NCBI RefSeq assembly: GCF_030345335.1
Contig: NZ_JAPVRC010000002.1
Span: 372,001-436,000, forward strand
Length of the DNA stretch: 64,000 nucleotides
From: Halobacillus campisalis
GTDB lineage: Bacteria > Bacillota > Bacilli > Bacillales > Halobacillaceae
Reading direction: 5' to 3'
Shown here: piece after piece, positions 11,055-23,756 of the stretch
How positions within the stretch are numbered: the first letter of the stretch is position 1
Layout: the number at the start of each line of letters is the position of its first letter
Program-made: the position numbers and the translations under genes
The notes under the pieces: model-generated
Told to the model about the DNA's origin: nothing
What the model saw: only the letters and a program-made list of their open reading frames with translations
Database searches by the model: none

Positions 11055-12800
11055 ATGAACGAGCAACGCTTTCGCTGGCGTAATCGACAGCTTAGGGAAC
11101 ATACGGCTGTTGTAGATGGGAAGCTAGCACCAACAAAACTGATTAAAAACACTACTTATTTAAATGTCTATCTCAAGCAATGGATGCAAGGTCATATATG
11201 GATCTACAACGATCGCATTATCTACTCTGGTCCAGAATGGCCGCCTTCAACGGAAGGGACAGAAATTATAGATGGCAGCGAGAGCTATATCGTTCCAGGC
11301 TATATTGAGCCTCACGCTCATCCTTTTCAGTTATATAATCCCCGTAGTCTCGCTGAATATGCAGCTGGGACCGGGACGACTACTTTGATCAACGATAACT
11401 TGATGTGGTTATTGTTAACCGATAAAGAAAAAGCTTTTTCTTTATTAGAAGAATTTATGAATGTGTCCGCTTCTATGTACTGGTGGGCCCGCTTCGATTC
11501 TCAGTCTGCTCTTCATGACGGTGAACAGGAAGAGTTTGAGGAACAGGTGCTGTCATGGCTGCAGCATGACGCAGTTATTCAAGGCGGTGAATTGACCGCC
11601 TGGCCTGATGTGCTTTATGGCGGTGATGATCAAATGCTTCACTGGATGCAGGAAACAAAGCGATCCCGTAAACCGATGGAAGGTCATCTACCCGGAGCCT
11701 CGTGGAAAACTTTAGTGAAAATGAAGCTTCTCGGCTTAGATTCTGAGCACGAATCCATGACAGCTGATGAAGTCATTGAGCGTTTGTCCCATGGATATCA
11801 AACCGGACTGCGTCATTCTTCGATTCGTCCAGATCTTCCAAATATCCTTAAAGGTTTAATAGAGAAAAATCATCAGCAGTATGATCGGGTGATGTTTACG
11901 ACTGATGGATCTACGCCTGGGTTCTATCGTGAAGGAGTGATCAATCCGTGTATCAAAATCGCGTTAGAAGCTGGAATCAACGATGTGGATGCTTATATGA
12001 TGGGTTCCTATCAAGCTGCGAGACACTTTGGTATTGATGATCGCCTCGGGAGCCTGGCACCAGGTCGTGTCGCTCACTTGAACTTTTTATCAAGCCGTGA
12101 CAACCCTAATCCGCACTCAGTTTTAGCTAAAGGTGAATGGGTACGTAAAGACGATAAGCTGGTATCTAAAAATGAAGATTTCCCGTGGGAAACGTATGGT
12201 CTAGAGCCCCTGTCTCTTTCTTTTGATATAACGGATGATGATCTCCAATTCTCGATGCCTGTTGGAATGGAAATGGTCAATGAAGTCATTATGAAACCTT
12301 ATGCGCTTGATCTTGATGCATCCGTTGATCGGATTCCCGCTGAGAACGATGAGGCATTTCTGACGCTCATTGATCGTGATGGGGAGTGGAAAGTCAATAC
12401 ACTGCTGAAAGGATTTACCGATTCCCTGGGAGCGTTGATCAGCTCCTATTCCAACACGGGTGATTTAATTCTGCTTGGTAAATCAAGGGCGGATATGAAG
12501 CTTGCCTTTCGTCGACTGAAGGAAATCGGCGGAGGTATCGTTCTGGTAGATGATGGGGAAATCATTTATGAACTTCCTCTATCTTTAGGAGGCGTCATGA
12601 CAGATATTCCAATGGAAGAGCTTATGGAAAGGGAGAAAGAGTTAAAAGAAATACTTAAAAAATACGGATACACTTATGGTGATCCTGTATATACCTTACT
12701 ATTCTTATCTTCCATGCACCTTCCTTTTATAAGGATCACTCCAGTCGGTATTGTCGATGTGAAAAAGAATGAGGTTCTCTACCCCGCCATCATGCGATAG
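11055..12800 (+). CDS. yerA: Adenine deaminase-like amidohydrolase YerA
   Basis: A 581-residue amidohydrolase-superfamily protein related to adenine deaminase. The metal-binding HxH is in VPGYIEPHAHPFQ (about residues 85-97), and the C-terminal half has the TFTDxxGxL-like GAL segments of the Ade family. Location between purD and yerB-yerC-pcrB matches B. subtilis yerA, which is a paralogue of true adenine deaminase; deamination of adenine is not proven for YerA, so the substrate stays open. ATG 11055 was chosen because AGGGAGG is 9 bases upstream; the longer open frame from 10953 runs through repeat sequence. Confidence 0.85.
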   Translation: MNEQRFRWRNRQLREHTAVVDGKLAPTKLIKNTTYLNVYLKQWMQGHIWIYNDRIIYSGPEWPPSTEGTEIIDGSESYIVPGYIEPHAHPFQLYNPRSLAEYAAGTGTTTLINDNLMWLLLTDKEKAFSLLEEFMNVSASMYWWARFDSQSALHDGEQEEFEEQVLSWLQHDAVIQGGELTAWPDVLYGGDDQMLHWMQETKRSRKPMEGHLPGASWKTLVKMKLLGLDSEHESMTADEVIERLSHGYQTGLRHSSIRPDLPNILKGLIEKNHQQYDRVMFTTDGSTPGFYREGVINPCIKIALEAGINDVDAYMMGSYQAARHFGIDDRLGSLAPGRVAHLNFLSSRDNPNPHSVLAKGEWVRKDDKLVSKNEDFPWETYGLEPLSLSFDITDDDLQFSMPVGMEMVNEVIMKPYALDLDASVDRIPAENDEAFLTLIDRDGEWKVNTLLKGFTDSLGALISSYSNTGDLILLGKSRADMKLAFRRLKEIGGGIVLVDDGEIIYELPLSLGGVMTDIPMEELMEREKELKEILKKYGYTYGDPVYTLLFLSSMHLPFIRITPVGIVDVKKNEVLYPAIMR

Positions 12801-12839
12801 ACTAAAGTAGAAAACTTTAGAGAGTAAGGTGTATGGGGT

Positions 12840-13841
12840 ATGAGACAATTCATTGTAATTTTCTCGGCAGTGATTTTCTTGTTGTTGACTGCTTGCAGCG
12901 GTGATGGTTCTAGTGAGGACGAGCATCCTAAAGAGAAAACTTCAGGGATTACGACCGGCCCTGTTTATCCTTTGACGGGAATTCCTGCCGAGGATGAAGT
13001 GGACGAGCGAGTGTTTTCAGTGATGGTCAGTAACTCTAGAGAAGCGCGTCCTCAATCAGGCTTAAGCAAGGCTGATATTGTTTACGAAATACTGGCTGAA
13101 GGTCAAATTACAAGATTACTTGCTCTGTATCAAAGCGAGTTGCCTGAAGAGGTCGGCCCAATCCGCAGTGCCCGTCCCTATTTTGCTGAGATAGCCGGAG
13201 GATACGACGCTGTATTCGCGTACCACGGAGCTGCTGGTTTCATTAATGAGGGCATTCAATCGAGCGGGATTGATTATGCTGACGGGGCAAAGTACGATAA
13301 TGATGGTATTCTTTTCAGACGGACGTCGGATCGGCAGGCTCCGCATAATTCTTACTTATTAACTGACGGCTTTGAACAGTTTCTTGAAAATAAGGGCTAT
13401 GATAGTGAAAAAGACATTGAGCCTTTACCATTCAGTGGAGGAATTCATTTAGCTGGAGAACCTGCGGGAGAGGTGACCATTACCTACCATGCCGGAGAAA
13501 CCGTGACATTTGATTATGATGAAGAGCGCGGGCGGTATTTGCGGTCAAGTAATGGGGTTCCGAGTATAGACGCGGAAAACGATGAACCTATCTCACTTTC
13601 GAACGTCTTTATTATAAAAACGTCCCATGAAGTTGTTGATGATAAAGGTCGGCGTGAAATCGACCTTACTTCTGGCGGGGAAGGATATTTACTTCAAAAT
13701 GGGGAACAAATTAATGTAGAATGGAAGAATGTAGGCGGAAGGATTTTACCGTATAAAAAGGACGAACCTGTTGATTTCCTGCCGGGCCGAATTTGGGTGA
13801 ACGTAATCCCGGAAAATACAGGACATGTAACAGTGGATTAA
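12840..13841 (+). CDS. yerB: DUF3048 lipoprotein YerB
   Basis: A 333-residue protein with a lipoprotein signal (hydrophobic stretch at residues 4-16, lipobox LTAC with Cys19), so it should be anchored outside the membrane. After an acidic linker come the two DUF3048 regions: roughly residues 40-190, with GPIRSARPYFAEIA, and 220-330. Position and length match YerB of B. subtilis. The biochemical role is not established. Confidence 0.88.
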   Translation: MRQFIVIFSAVIFLLLTACSGDGSSEDEHPKEKTSGITTGPVYPLTGIPAEDEVDERVFSVMVSNSREARPQSGLSKADIVYEILAEGQITRLLALYQSELPEEVGPIRSARPYFAEIAGGYDAVFAYHGAAGFINEGIQSSGIDYADGAKYDNDGILFRRTSDRQAPHNSYLLTDGFEQFLENKGYDSEKDIEPLPFSGGIHLAGEPAGEVTITYHAGETVTFDYDEERGRYLRSSNGVPSIDAENDEPISLSNVFIIKTSHEVVDDKGRREIDLTSGGEGYLLQNGEQINVEWKNVGGRILPYKKDEPVDFLPGRIWVNVIPENTGHVTVD

Positions 13842-13858
13842 AAGGGGAGGGCAAACAA

Positions 13859-14161
13859 GTGCAAATTGATAAATTAAGAGGAAAGACATTGGATCAGCTT
13901 TTTGAAGCTATCTTATCTTTGAAGGACGTAGAGGAATGCTATGAGTTTTTTGACGATTTAGCGACGATGAATGAGGTCCAGTCGCTCGCTCAGCGATTAG
14001 AAGTCGCAAGGATGCTTCGTGAAGGATTTACTTATCATAAGATTGAAACAGAAACGGGAGCATCAACAGCTACAATTTCCAGAGTTAAGCGGTGCTTAAA
14101 TTATGGGAACGATGCATATACTCTGGCATTGGATCGTGTCCAAGAAAAAAGAACTGAATAG
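13859..14161 (+). CDS. yerC: YerC/TrpR-family transcriptional regulator
   Basis: A 100-residue protein of the TrpR/YerC-YecD family, beginning MQIDKLRGKTLDQLF when started at GTG 13859. A GGGGAGG ribosome site lies 8 bases upstream, which decides against the longer frame that overlaps yerB. The helix-turn-helix is in REGFTYHKIETETGASTATISRVKR (about residues 57-81) and ends in the family sequence RCLNYGNDAY. Tryptophan is not the ligand in this subfamily as far as is known; the target is unclear. Confidence 0.92.
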   Translation: MQIDKLRGKTLDQLFEAILSLKDVEECYEFFDDLATMNEVQSLAQRLEVARMLREGFTYHKIETETGASTATISRVKRCLNYGNDAYTLALDRVQEKRTE

Positions 14162-14169
14162 AACGAGAA

Positions 14170-14197
14170 ACCGTCCTTTCCGTGAGGACGGTTTTTT
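14170..14197 (+). terminator. Rho-independent terminator after yerC
   Basis: An ACCGTCCT / AGGACGGT stem with a seven-base loop and a run of six T residues, just after the yerC stop. Confidence 0.9.
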
Positions 14198-14354
14198 AAT
14201 GATGATGGAGGGTTGGGCTGAGGAGTCGCGACAATTCACCACTGAAGAACGTTATCCCCTCAAATGAAACGAGACACGCAATCAAAAACTACTAACAAAA
14301 ACCTTCATTTTTTCTTTGCAAAAATCCCTCGTATCGATTCATGTAGATAGCTAA

Positions 14355-14367
14355 AGTTTGCTATAAT
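14355..14367 (+). promoter_or_regulatory. Likely promoter of pcrB-pcrA-ligA-camS
   Basis: A perfect -10 box TATAAT at 14362-14367 preceded by TGC, an extended -10. No good -35 hexamer is seen, which is acceptable with an extended -10. It lies about 40 bases before the pcrB start. Confidence 0.6.
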
Positions 14368-14407
14368 ATATGAATGAACTAAAGGAACTTCTGGAGGAAT
14401 ATATGAC

Positions 14408-15091
14408 GTGTTGAACGTGAAAAATTGGAACCATGTGTTCAAGCTGGATCCAAATAAATCAATAGAGGAAAGATACTTAAAAGACCTTTGTGAATCAGGG
14501 ACAGACGCCATTATCATAGGGGGAACGGACGGAATCACATTTGATAATGTGTTCGATTTGCAGGACAGAGTTCAGAAATATGATATTACATGTATTCTTG
14601 AGGTTTCTACGATGGAAGCCATTATGCCTGGCTTTAACGGCTATTTCATTCCTCTCGTATTGAATAGTCGTGAAAAGCGCTATGTCATGGACATCCAGCA
14701 TCAAGCGGTCAAAGAGTACGGCGACTGGATTGACTGGAGAGAGATGGCGGTCGAAGGTTATTGTGTGATGAATGAACAAGCCAAAGTGTTTGAAGCAGCA
14801 CAATGTCAGCTTCCTTCTAAAGAGGATGTCCTCGCCTATGCAAAAATGGCGGAGCACATGTTCAACCTGCCTATTTTCTATTTAGAGTACAGCGGTACGT
14901 GGGGAGATGCTGAATTAGTGCGTGACGTTGCCGCTGAGCTGGAACAGACGGTCTTATTTTACGGCGGAGGCATTGAAACTCTTGAGCAGGCGAAGATTAT
15001 GAAAAAACATGCAGACGTTATCGTCGTCGGTAACATTATATATGAAGATGTACAAGCTGCGTTACAAACGGTGAACGCGTGTAAGCAATAA
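14408..15091 (+). CDS. pcrB: Heptaprenylglyceryl phosphate synthase PcrB
   Basis: A 227-residue TIM-barrel prenyltransferase that in Bacillaceae joins heptaprenyl diphosphate to glycerol-1-phosphate, making an archaeal-type ether lipid precursor. Recognisable parts are HVFKLDPNKSI, SGTDAIIIGGTDG, the IFYLEYSGTWGD segment near residue 160 and the phosphate-binding LFYGGGIET and VIVVGNIIYED. GTG 14408 has GGAGGA 9 bases upstream. ATG 14403 is out of frame and hits a stop after three codons. Confidence 0.93.
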   Translation: MLNVKNWNHVFKLDPNKSIEERYLKDLCESGTDAIIIGGTDGITFDNVFDLQDRVQKYDITCILEVSTMEAIMPGFNGYFIPLVLNSREKRYVMDIQHQAVKEYGDWIDWREMAVEGYCVMNEQAKVFEAAQCQLPSKEDVLAYAKMAEHMFNLPIFYLEYSGTWGDAELVRDVAAELEQTVLFYGGGIETLEQAKIMKKHADVIVVGNIIYEDVQAALQTVNACKQ

Positions 15092-15115
15092 TACTTAAAA
15101 AGGAAGGTGTCCTTG

Positions 15116-19365
<4,250 letters not shown>

Positions 19366-19380
19366 TGGGGAGTGGAATGA

Positions 19381-20559
19381 ATGAGCAAGCTGCACGCACT
19401 TTTACTAGCGATGGTCCTGATTGTCAGCGCGTGTACACCTGTATACGATAATACAGATGAAGTCGTCCGTGAAACTACAGAAGAGGATAATGGACAGTCG
19501 GCTATAATTCCAAATTATAATGTGACCGATGATAACTATCGGATGATTTTAACAGAGGGAAGCTCGAAAATATCAGCGGCTCGGGGAGTGACAACGAACC
19601 AGATGGGTAATCGTCTCGATATTGCTGAGTTTGAAGGCGGGCTGCAGCGCCACTCTAAAGAGTTTTTCAGTACGGAAGACTATTACTTCCAACCCGGACA
19701 GTATCTCGATGATAGTATACTATACAGCTGGCTTGGCCGTTATGAGGAACCCACTACTACCGACGAAGAAACTACAGATCCAGGCAATCCTGAAGGATTA
19801 AATCCGGCTTTAGATGAAGAGTCCGCTTCAGAAGAAGAATTCAGAGAGAGCCCGCGTTATATTTCTAATATCGTGGAACAGAATTATCTTGTCCGTAAAG
19901 ATGATGATGTCGTAGAAGTGTCTGGAATGACCATTGGAATATCTATGCGGTCGGCCTATGAGTTCGAAGCTGAAGGACGAAATTATTCAGAGGATATCCC
20001 TACCAGTGAATCGTTATCACGAGGCCAGGAGTATGCCGACACTATTTTAAAAAGAATCAGGGAGAGAGAAGAACTACAAGATATTCCAATAGTTTTTGCA
20101 ATATATGAAGAGGAAGACGACAACTCAGAAACTCCCGGAAACTTCTTAAGCAAAGGTTATGCTGAGGGCTCTGATAACTCGGTAGGAGGCTGGGATGAAA
20201 TTAACGAAGATTACGTTTTATTCCCTTCCAGTGAAGCAGAAGAAGAGCATTTTGACGATTCTGAGATTTTCTCTGACTTCCGAACAGAAGTTTCGGATTA
20301 CTTTCCTAACTTTGTCGGTATGATTGCGAATGGTTTTTACGTAGATGATGAATTGCAAGATGTTAAAATCGACATTCCGATTCAATTTGACTCTCAAACA
20401 GAAGTGACCGGATTCACCCAATATATTTACAGTCTTGTTAATGAAATGTTTGAAGACCATTATTCGATAGAAGTGAAAATTAACAGTATGGATCAGCAGG
20501 AGAGTCTGATTGTTAAGAAACCTGGACAAGATGAACCTTTCATCCATATTTACGAATGA
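19381..20559 (+). CDS. camS: CamS family lipoprotein (sex pheromone precursor type)
   Basis: A 392-residue lipoprotein: signal residues 1-17 with lipobox VSAC (Cys18), then a long acidic extracellular part rich in Glu and Asp. It matches the CamS/YerH family, named after the staphylococcal pheromone cAM373, which comes from the signal peptide of its homologue. Location directly behind ligA is the conserved place of YerH. Whether any peptide is released here is unknown. Confidence 0.88.
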   Translation: MSKLHALLLAMVLIVSACTPVYDNTDEVVRETTEEDNGQSAIIPNYNVTDDNYRMILTEGSSKISAARGVTTNQMGNRLDIAEFEGGLQRHSKEFFSTEDYYFQPGQYLDDSILYSWLGRYEEPTTTDEETTDPGNPEGLNPALDEESASEEEFRESPRYISNIVEQNYLVRKDDDVVEVSGMTIGISMRSAYEFEAEGRNYSEDIPTSESLSRGQEYADTILKRIREREELQDIPIVFAIYEEEDDNSETPGNFLSKGYAEGSDNSVGGWDEINEDYVLFPSSEAEEEHFDDSEIFSDFRTEVSDYFPNFVGMIANGFYVDDELQDVKIDIPIQFDSQTEVTGFTQYIYSLVNEMFEDHYSIEVKINSMDQQESLIVKKPGQDEPFIHIYE

Positions 20560-20560
20560 T

Positions 20561-20597
20561 AAAACACGGCAGCCTGGATAAAGGCGGTCGTGTTTTT
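20561..20597 (+). terminator. Rho-independent terminator after camS
   Basis: AAAACACG pairs with CGTGTTTT across a 20-base apical part that can itself fold (AGCC/GGCG); it ends in a T run. Confidence 0.8.
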
Positions 20598-20774
20598 AAA
20601 TGAATGCTTGGAGATTGTGTCATCACCAAAAAGAAGCAGCTTCTCTCTTTAATTAATGGCTATGTTATAGGGGTTGTTGATATTGATAAGTGAGTTATTC
20701 AACAATATGGCAGGATAGTGGAAGACTTGATTTTGAGATAACCTGGGTTCGTTGCCTGGTTGAGAGCCAGGGTT

Positions 20775-20872
20775 TGTTGGGAAGCTACTCGCTTTCCTGT
20801 GGGGGAAGTGGCGAGCTTCCTCGGGCTTGCAGCCCTGTGGGATCTCGCCTACCTCCTTCTCCCACCTCTTAC
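20775..20872 (-). repeat. GC-rich structured repeat, copy 1 (minus orientation)
   Basis: Reading the minus strand, it contains GCGAGATCCCACAGGG, GCCCGAGGAAGCTCGCCAC and GGAAAGCGAGT in the order shared by the other copies of this family at 21131, 40925, 55508 and 61264. Confidence 0.75.
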
Positions 20873-20921
20873 ACTTATATTAGTCTAAATCGTGAATCCG
20901 TTCATAACCTCATGTGGGGAC

Positions 20922-21039
20922 TATCCAGCTCCAGCGCTTAGCGGCTACTGAGACTTCCTTCACTTCTGTACGATAAGTCAACATCGAATCACTTCGTTCT
21001 TCGTGTTTCCTTTATCTCCGGCAGCTCAGTCCAGTCCAT
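20922..21039 (+). repeat. 118-bp dispersed element, copy A
   Basis: The inverted copy at 41209-41326 has the same length and differs at about four positions, so identity is near 97%. It starts TATCCAGCTCCAGCGCTTAG and ends GCTCAGTCCAGTCCAT. Confidence 0.9.
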
Positions 21040-21130
21040 CACTTTAAGGTAGTTCCAAGCATCTTCTTCCATACAGAAGTTCCACTAGTTATCACTTAAA
21101 AGCAATTATTTTTTAAGTGAAGCCGCATAA

Positions 21131-21340
21131 GATGTTTCCGTTATTCTCACAAAAGCAAGAAGGTCCGGGAAATTGCGAGACTCCTATGGGAGAACAGTAC
21201 ATGGTGAGATCCCGGAGGGCGTTAGCCCGAGGAAGCTCACCGTACGCCCATGGAAAGCGAGTGATTTCCCGGACGTTCAAGCACTATTATTGTGACGGAA
21301 ACAGCTCTAACATCTCTAACATCTCGAAACAGAGTCTTTC
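21131..21340 (+). repeat. GC-rich structured repeat, copy 2 (plus orientation)
   Basis: The core GAGACTCCTATGGGAG ... GGTGAGATCCCGG ... GCCCGAGGAAGCTCACC ... GGAAAGCGAGT is bordered by GTTTCCGTTATTCTCAC on the left and GTGACGGAAAC on the right, which are inverted copies of each other. The unit at 61264 has the same borders. Confidence 0.8.
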
Positions 21341-21519
21341 ATTAAAGCTTATATGAATATCAACACAGAGCTTTGTGAGGGTTCGTTTCTCACCCCTGGC
21401 TCTTAAATCGGTAACAAACCTAGGTTACGAATTCAAGTCTTCTACTATCCTGACATATCATTGGATAACTCTCTTATGAAAAACTAAAAACGACTTTACA
21501 AAATAGCTGAAAGATTAAA

Positions 21520-21568
21520 TTGATGAAATTGGAAACTTAGGATAAAATATTTAGTGGAAACGCTTAAC
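21520..21568 (+). promoter_or_regulatory. rocA promoter with a possible cre site
   Basis: TTGATG (21520-21525), a 17-base spacer and TAAAAT (21543-21548). Directly downstream, TGGAAACGCTTAAC (21555-21568) resembles the CcpA site consensus with two to three mismatches, where a bound repressor would block initiation. The promoter is fairly likely; the cre call is weak. Confidence 0.5.
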
Positions 21569-21625
21569 GTGGTAATTTGCTAATAAAAGCGTCGATTCCT
21601 ATCGAAAATGAGGAGGCGGTTTATA

Positions 21626-23176
21626 GTGGTTGTACCATATAAACATGAACCATTTACAGATTTCAGTTTGGACGTGAATCGCAAGGCTCTTGAGGACTCT
21701 ATCAAACAAATAGAAGCGGACCTTGGAAAAGACTATCCCTTAATTATCGGCGGGGAGAGAATCATGACCGATGAGAAGATTAAAGTCGTCAACCCAGCTA
21801 ATAAAAAGGAAGTCATAGGTTATGTATCAAAGGCTAATCAGGAGTTGGCGGAAAAAGCTCATCAAATTGCAGATGAAACATTCAATTGGTGGCGTAAAAC
21901 AAAAGCGCAGTTCCGTGCAGATATATTATTCCGAGCCGCCGCTATTATTCGACGACGGAAGCATGAGTTTACCGCGCACCTTGTAAAAGAAGGCGGTAAA
22001 CCGTGGAAAGAAGCGGACGCTGATACGGCGGAAGCGATAGATTTTCTAGAGTATTATGGGCGTCAAATCCTTGAAATTGATAAAGGAGTGGAAATCAACT
22101 CTCGTCCAATCGAGAACAACAGGTTCCACTACATTCCTCTTGGGGTAGGGGTCGTCATTTCTCCGTGGAACTTCCTGTTTGCCATCATGTGTGGCACGAC
22201 AGTAGCGTCTATGGTATCGGGGAATACCGTTTTACTGAAACCTGCGAGTTCCACCCCTATTATAGCTTACAAAATGATGGAGGTCCTTGAAGAAGCTGGC
22301 CTTCCAGCCGGCGTCATCAACTATATTCCTGGGAGTGGAAAAGAGGTAGGAGACTATCTTGTCGATCACCCTCGCACTCGTTTTGTAAGCTTTACGGGCT
22401 CACGTGAAGTAGGTACGCGCATTTTCGAACGTGCATCTAAAGTACAGCCTGGGCAAAAATGGCTGAAGCGCACAATCATTGAAATGGGCGGTAAAGATAC
22501 GATCGTTGTTGATAAAGAATCAGACCTTGAACTTGCGGCGGATGCCATTACGTATTCCGCTTTCGGATTTTCAGGTCAAAAATGCTCGGCTTGTTCCCGT
22601 GTCGTTGCTCATGAAGAAATTTATGATAAATTACTTGATAAGGTGGCAGCGAGAACGAGAGAATCTGTATCTTATGGTGATCCAGCGGCTCACGATACGT
22701 ATATGGGTCCCGTTATCGATCAAGCAGCATACGACAAGATACTAAGCTATATTGAAATAGGGAAAAAAGAAGGGAAGCTGGTCACTGGAGGAAAAGGGGA
22801 TGACAGTAAGGGCTGGTTCATCGAGCCGACTGTATTTGCCGACCTTGCACCGGATTCCCGCATCATGCAGGAAGAAATTTTTGGACCGGTGGTTGGTTTT
22901 ACGAAAGCGAAATCGTTTGAAGAAGCGATTGATATTGCCAACAACACGGACTACGGTTTAACAGGCGCAGTAATCACTAATAATCGCCAAAATCAGGAAA
23001 AAGCACGTGAAGACTTCCATGTCGGAAACCTGTACTTCAATCGTGGCTGCACGGCAGCGATTGTAGGTTATCACCCATTTGGAGGTTTCAATATGTCCGG
23101 TACAGATTCAAAAGCCGGCGGACCGGATTACTTGATCCATCACATGCAGGGGAAAACCACTTCAGAAATGCTGTAA
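21626..23176 (+). CDS. rocA: 1-pyrroline-5-carboxylate dehydrogenase (delta-1-pyrroline-5-carboxylate to glutamate)
   Basis: A 516-residue aldehyde dehydrogenase that oxidises pyrroline-5-carboxylate, via glutamate semialdehyde, to glutamate with NAD+, the second step of proline and arginine breakdown. It starts [13 protein letters not shown] at GTG 21626, with AGGAGG 9 bases upstream; length and start match Bacillus RocA/PutC. The catalytic cysteine is in [12 protein letters not shown] and the conserved glutamate in IIEMGGKD. The proline permease gene putP follows. The proline dehydrogenase gene is not in the window. Confidence 0.95.
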   Translation: MVVPYKHEPFTDFSLDVNRKALEDSIKQIEADLGKDYPLIIGGERIMTDEKIKVVNPANKKEVIGYVSKANQELAEKAHQIADETFNWWRKTKAQFRADILFRAAAIIRRRKHEFTAHLVKEGGKPWKEADADTAEAIDFLEYYGRQILEIDKGVEINSRPIENNRFHYIPLGVGVVISPWNFLFAIMCGTTVASMVSGNTVLLKPASSTPIIAYKMMEVLEEAGLPAGVINYIPGSGKEVGDYLVDHPRTRFVSFTGSREVGTRIFERASKVQPGQKWLKRTIIEMGGKDTIVVDKESDLELAADAITYSAFGFSGQKCSACSRVVAHEEIYDKLLDKVAARTRESVSYGDPAAHDTYMGPVIDQAAYDKILSYIEIGKKEGKLVTGGKGDDSKGWFIEPTVFADLAPDSRIMQEEIFGPVVGFTKAKSFEEAIDIANNTDYGLTGAVITNNRQNQEKAREDFHVGNLYFNRGCTAAIVGYHPFGGFNMSGTDSKAGGPDYLIHHMQGKTTSEML

Positions 23177-23185
23177 AAAGTTTAA

Positions 23186-23222
23186 AAGCCGCCTTCGAAG
23201 CGCATTCGAAGGTGGTTTTTTT
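23186..23222 (+). terminator. Rho-independent terminator after rocA
   Basis: AAGCCGCCTTCGAA pairs with TTCGAAGGTGGTTT around a short loop, followed by T residues. Confidence 0.9.
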
Positions 23223-23484
23223 GATGAATCATTGATAAGATTAAAAAAACGTCGAAATTTGTAAATCTAGGAATAGGCTGCCGTTAATTGAGTAAGACTA
23301 CTAAGGTCAGGTTTACCGTGTCCTTATACTCAGGAAAAAAGAACCTGCAGAGAATAAAAATTACAGTATGTCTAAATTTTTATTTATAAAATTTTATGAA
23401 TAGATATCATATATATAGGAAAAAAACATGCATATCAGAAGTTAATTTGTATAATTATACACGAAAACGTCAATATTATAATTT
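23223..23484. other. AT-rich gap between rocA terminator and putP promoter
   Basis: About 260 bases with no open frame of note and no recognised repeat. Confidence 0.5.
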
Positions 23485-23513
23485 TTGCAATGTTCTAACT
23501 AATATATTATGAT
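23485..23513 (+). promoter_or_regulatory. Likely promoter of the putP transcript
   Basis: TTGCAA (23485-23490), a 17-base spacer and TATGAT (23508-23513). Between it and the first small gene lies a 10-bp perfect inverted repeat, CTTCTATGCA (23543-23552) and TGCATAGAAG (23585-23594), which could be an operator or a leader hairpin. Confidence 0.6.
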
Positions 23514-23621
23514 ATAGTTGTACCAATGTTTGGCTTTTTCGACTTCTATGCAAAAGTTTCAGGCATTCTGAATTATAAAAAAAATGCATAGAAGTGTATA
23601 TTACAAAATGGGGGTGACAAC

Positions 23622-23750
23622 GTGTTTGAACTAGCAGCCGCTGCAGGCAATTTTTCACTTTCAGGAGGAGCATGGTTTTGGCTTTTTGTACCCATGCCGT
23701 TATTAATTATACTATCTATCATCACACTATTTACCGGAAGGAGCGAATAA
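23622..23750 (+). CDS. Symporter small accessory protein
   Basis: A 42-residue frame from GTG 23622 with GGGGGTG eight bases upstream. The sequence MFELAAAAGNFSLSGGAW is followed by one hydrophobic helix (about residues 18-38) and ends TGRSE. It finishes six bases before the putP start, so the two are almost certainly co-translated. Tiny single-helix proteins encoded directly before SSS-family sodium symporters are known in Bacillaceae as symporter small accessory proteins; a role in stability or activity of PutP is inferred. Confidence 0.75.
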   Translation: MFELAAAAGNFSLSGGAWFWLFVPMPLLIILSIITLFTGRSE

Positions 23751-23756
23751 GACAAA

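Larger units (their letters stand above)
20684..21479. mobile_element. Non-coding composite repeat element with ~85-bp terminal inverted repeats (MITE-like)
   Basis: The left end (20684-20772) and right end (about 21393-21479) are inverted copies at roughly 80% identity; both contain CAGGATAGT.GAAGACTTGA. Inside, in order, are a GC-rich repeat in minus orientation (20775-20872), the 118-bp element (20922-21039) and the GC-rich repeat in plus orientation (21131-21340). The unit is therefore close to a large palindrome. No credible protein is encoded; short open frames here only reflect the repeats. No clear target-site duplication was seen, so mobility is inference. Confidence 0.6.

Noticed and set aside
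21117-21356. 79-codon plus-strand frame upstream of rocA
   Set aside because: It is entirely inside the repeat element, has no ribosome site and is not protein-like.
21626-23176. rocA as a betaine-aldehyde dehydrogenase
   Set aside because: The N-terminus, length and [12 protein letters not shown] region match pyrroline-5-carboxylate dehydrogenases, and putP is the neighbour.
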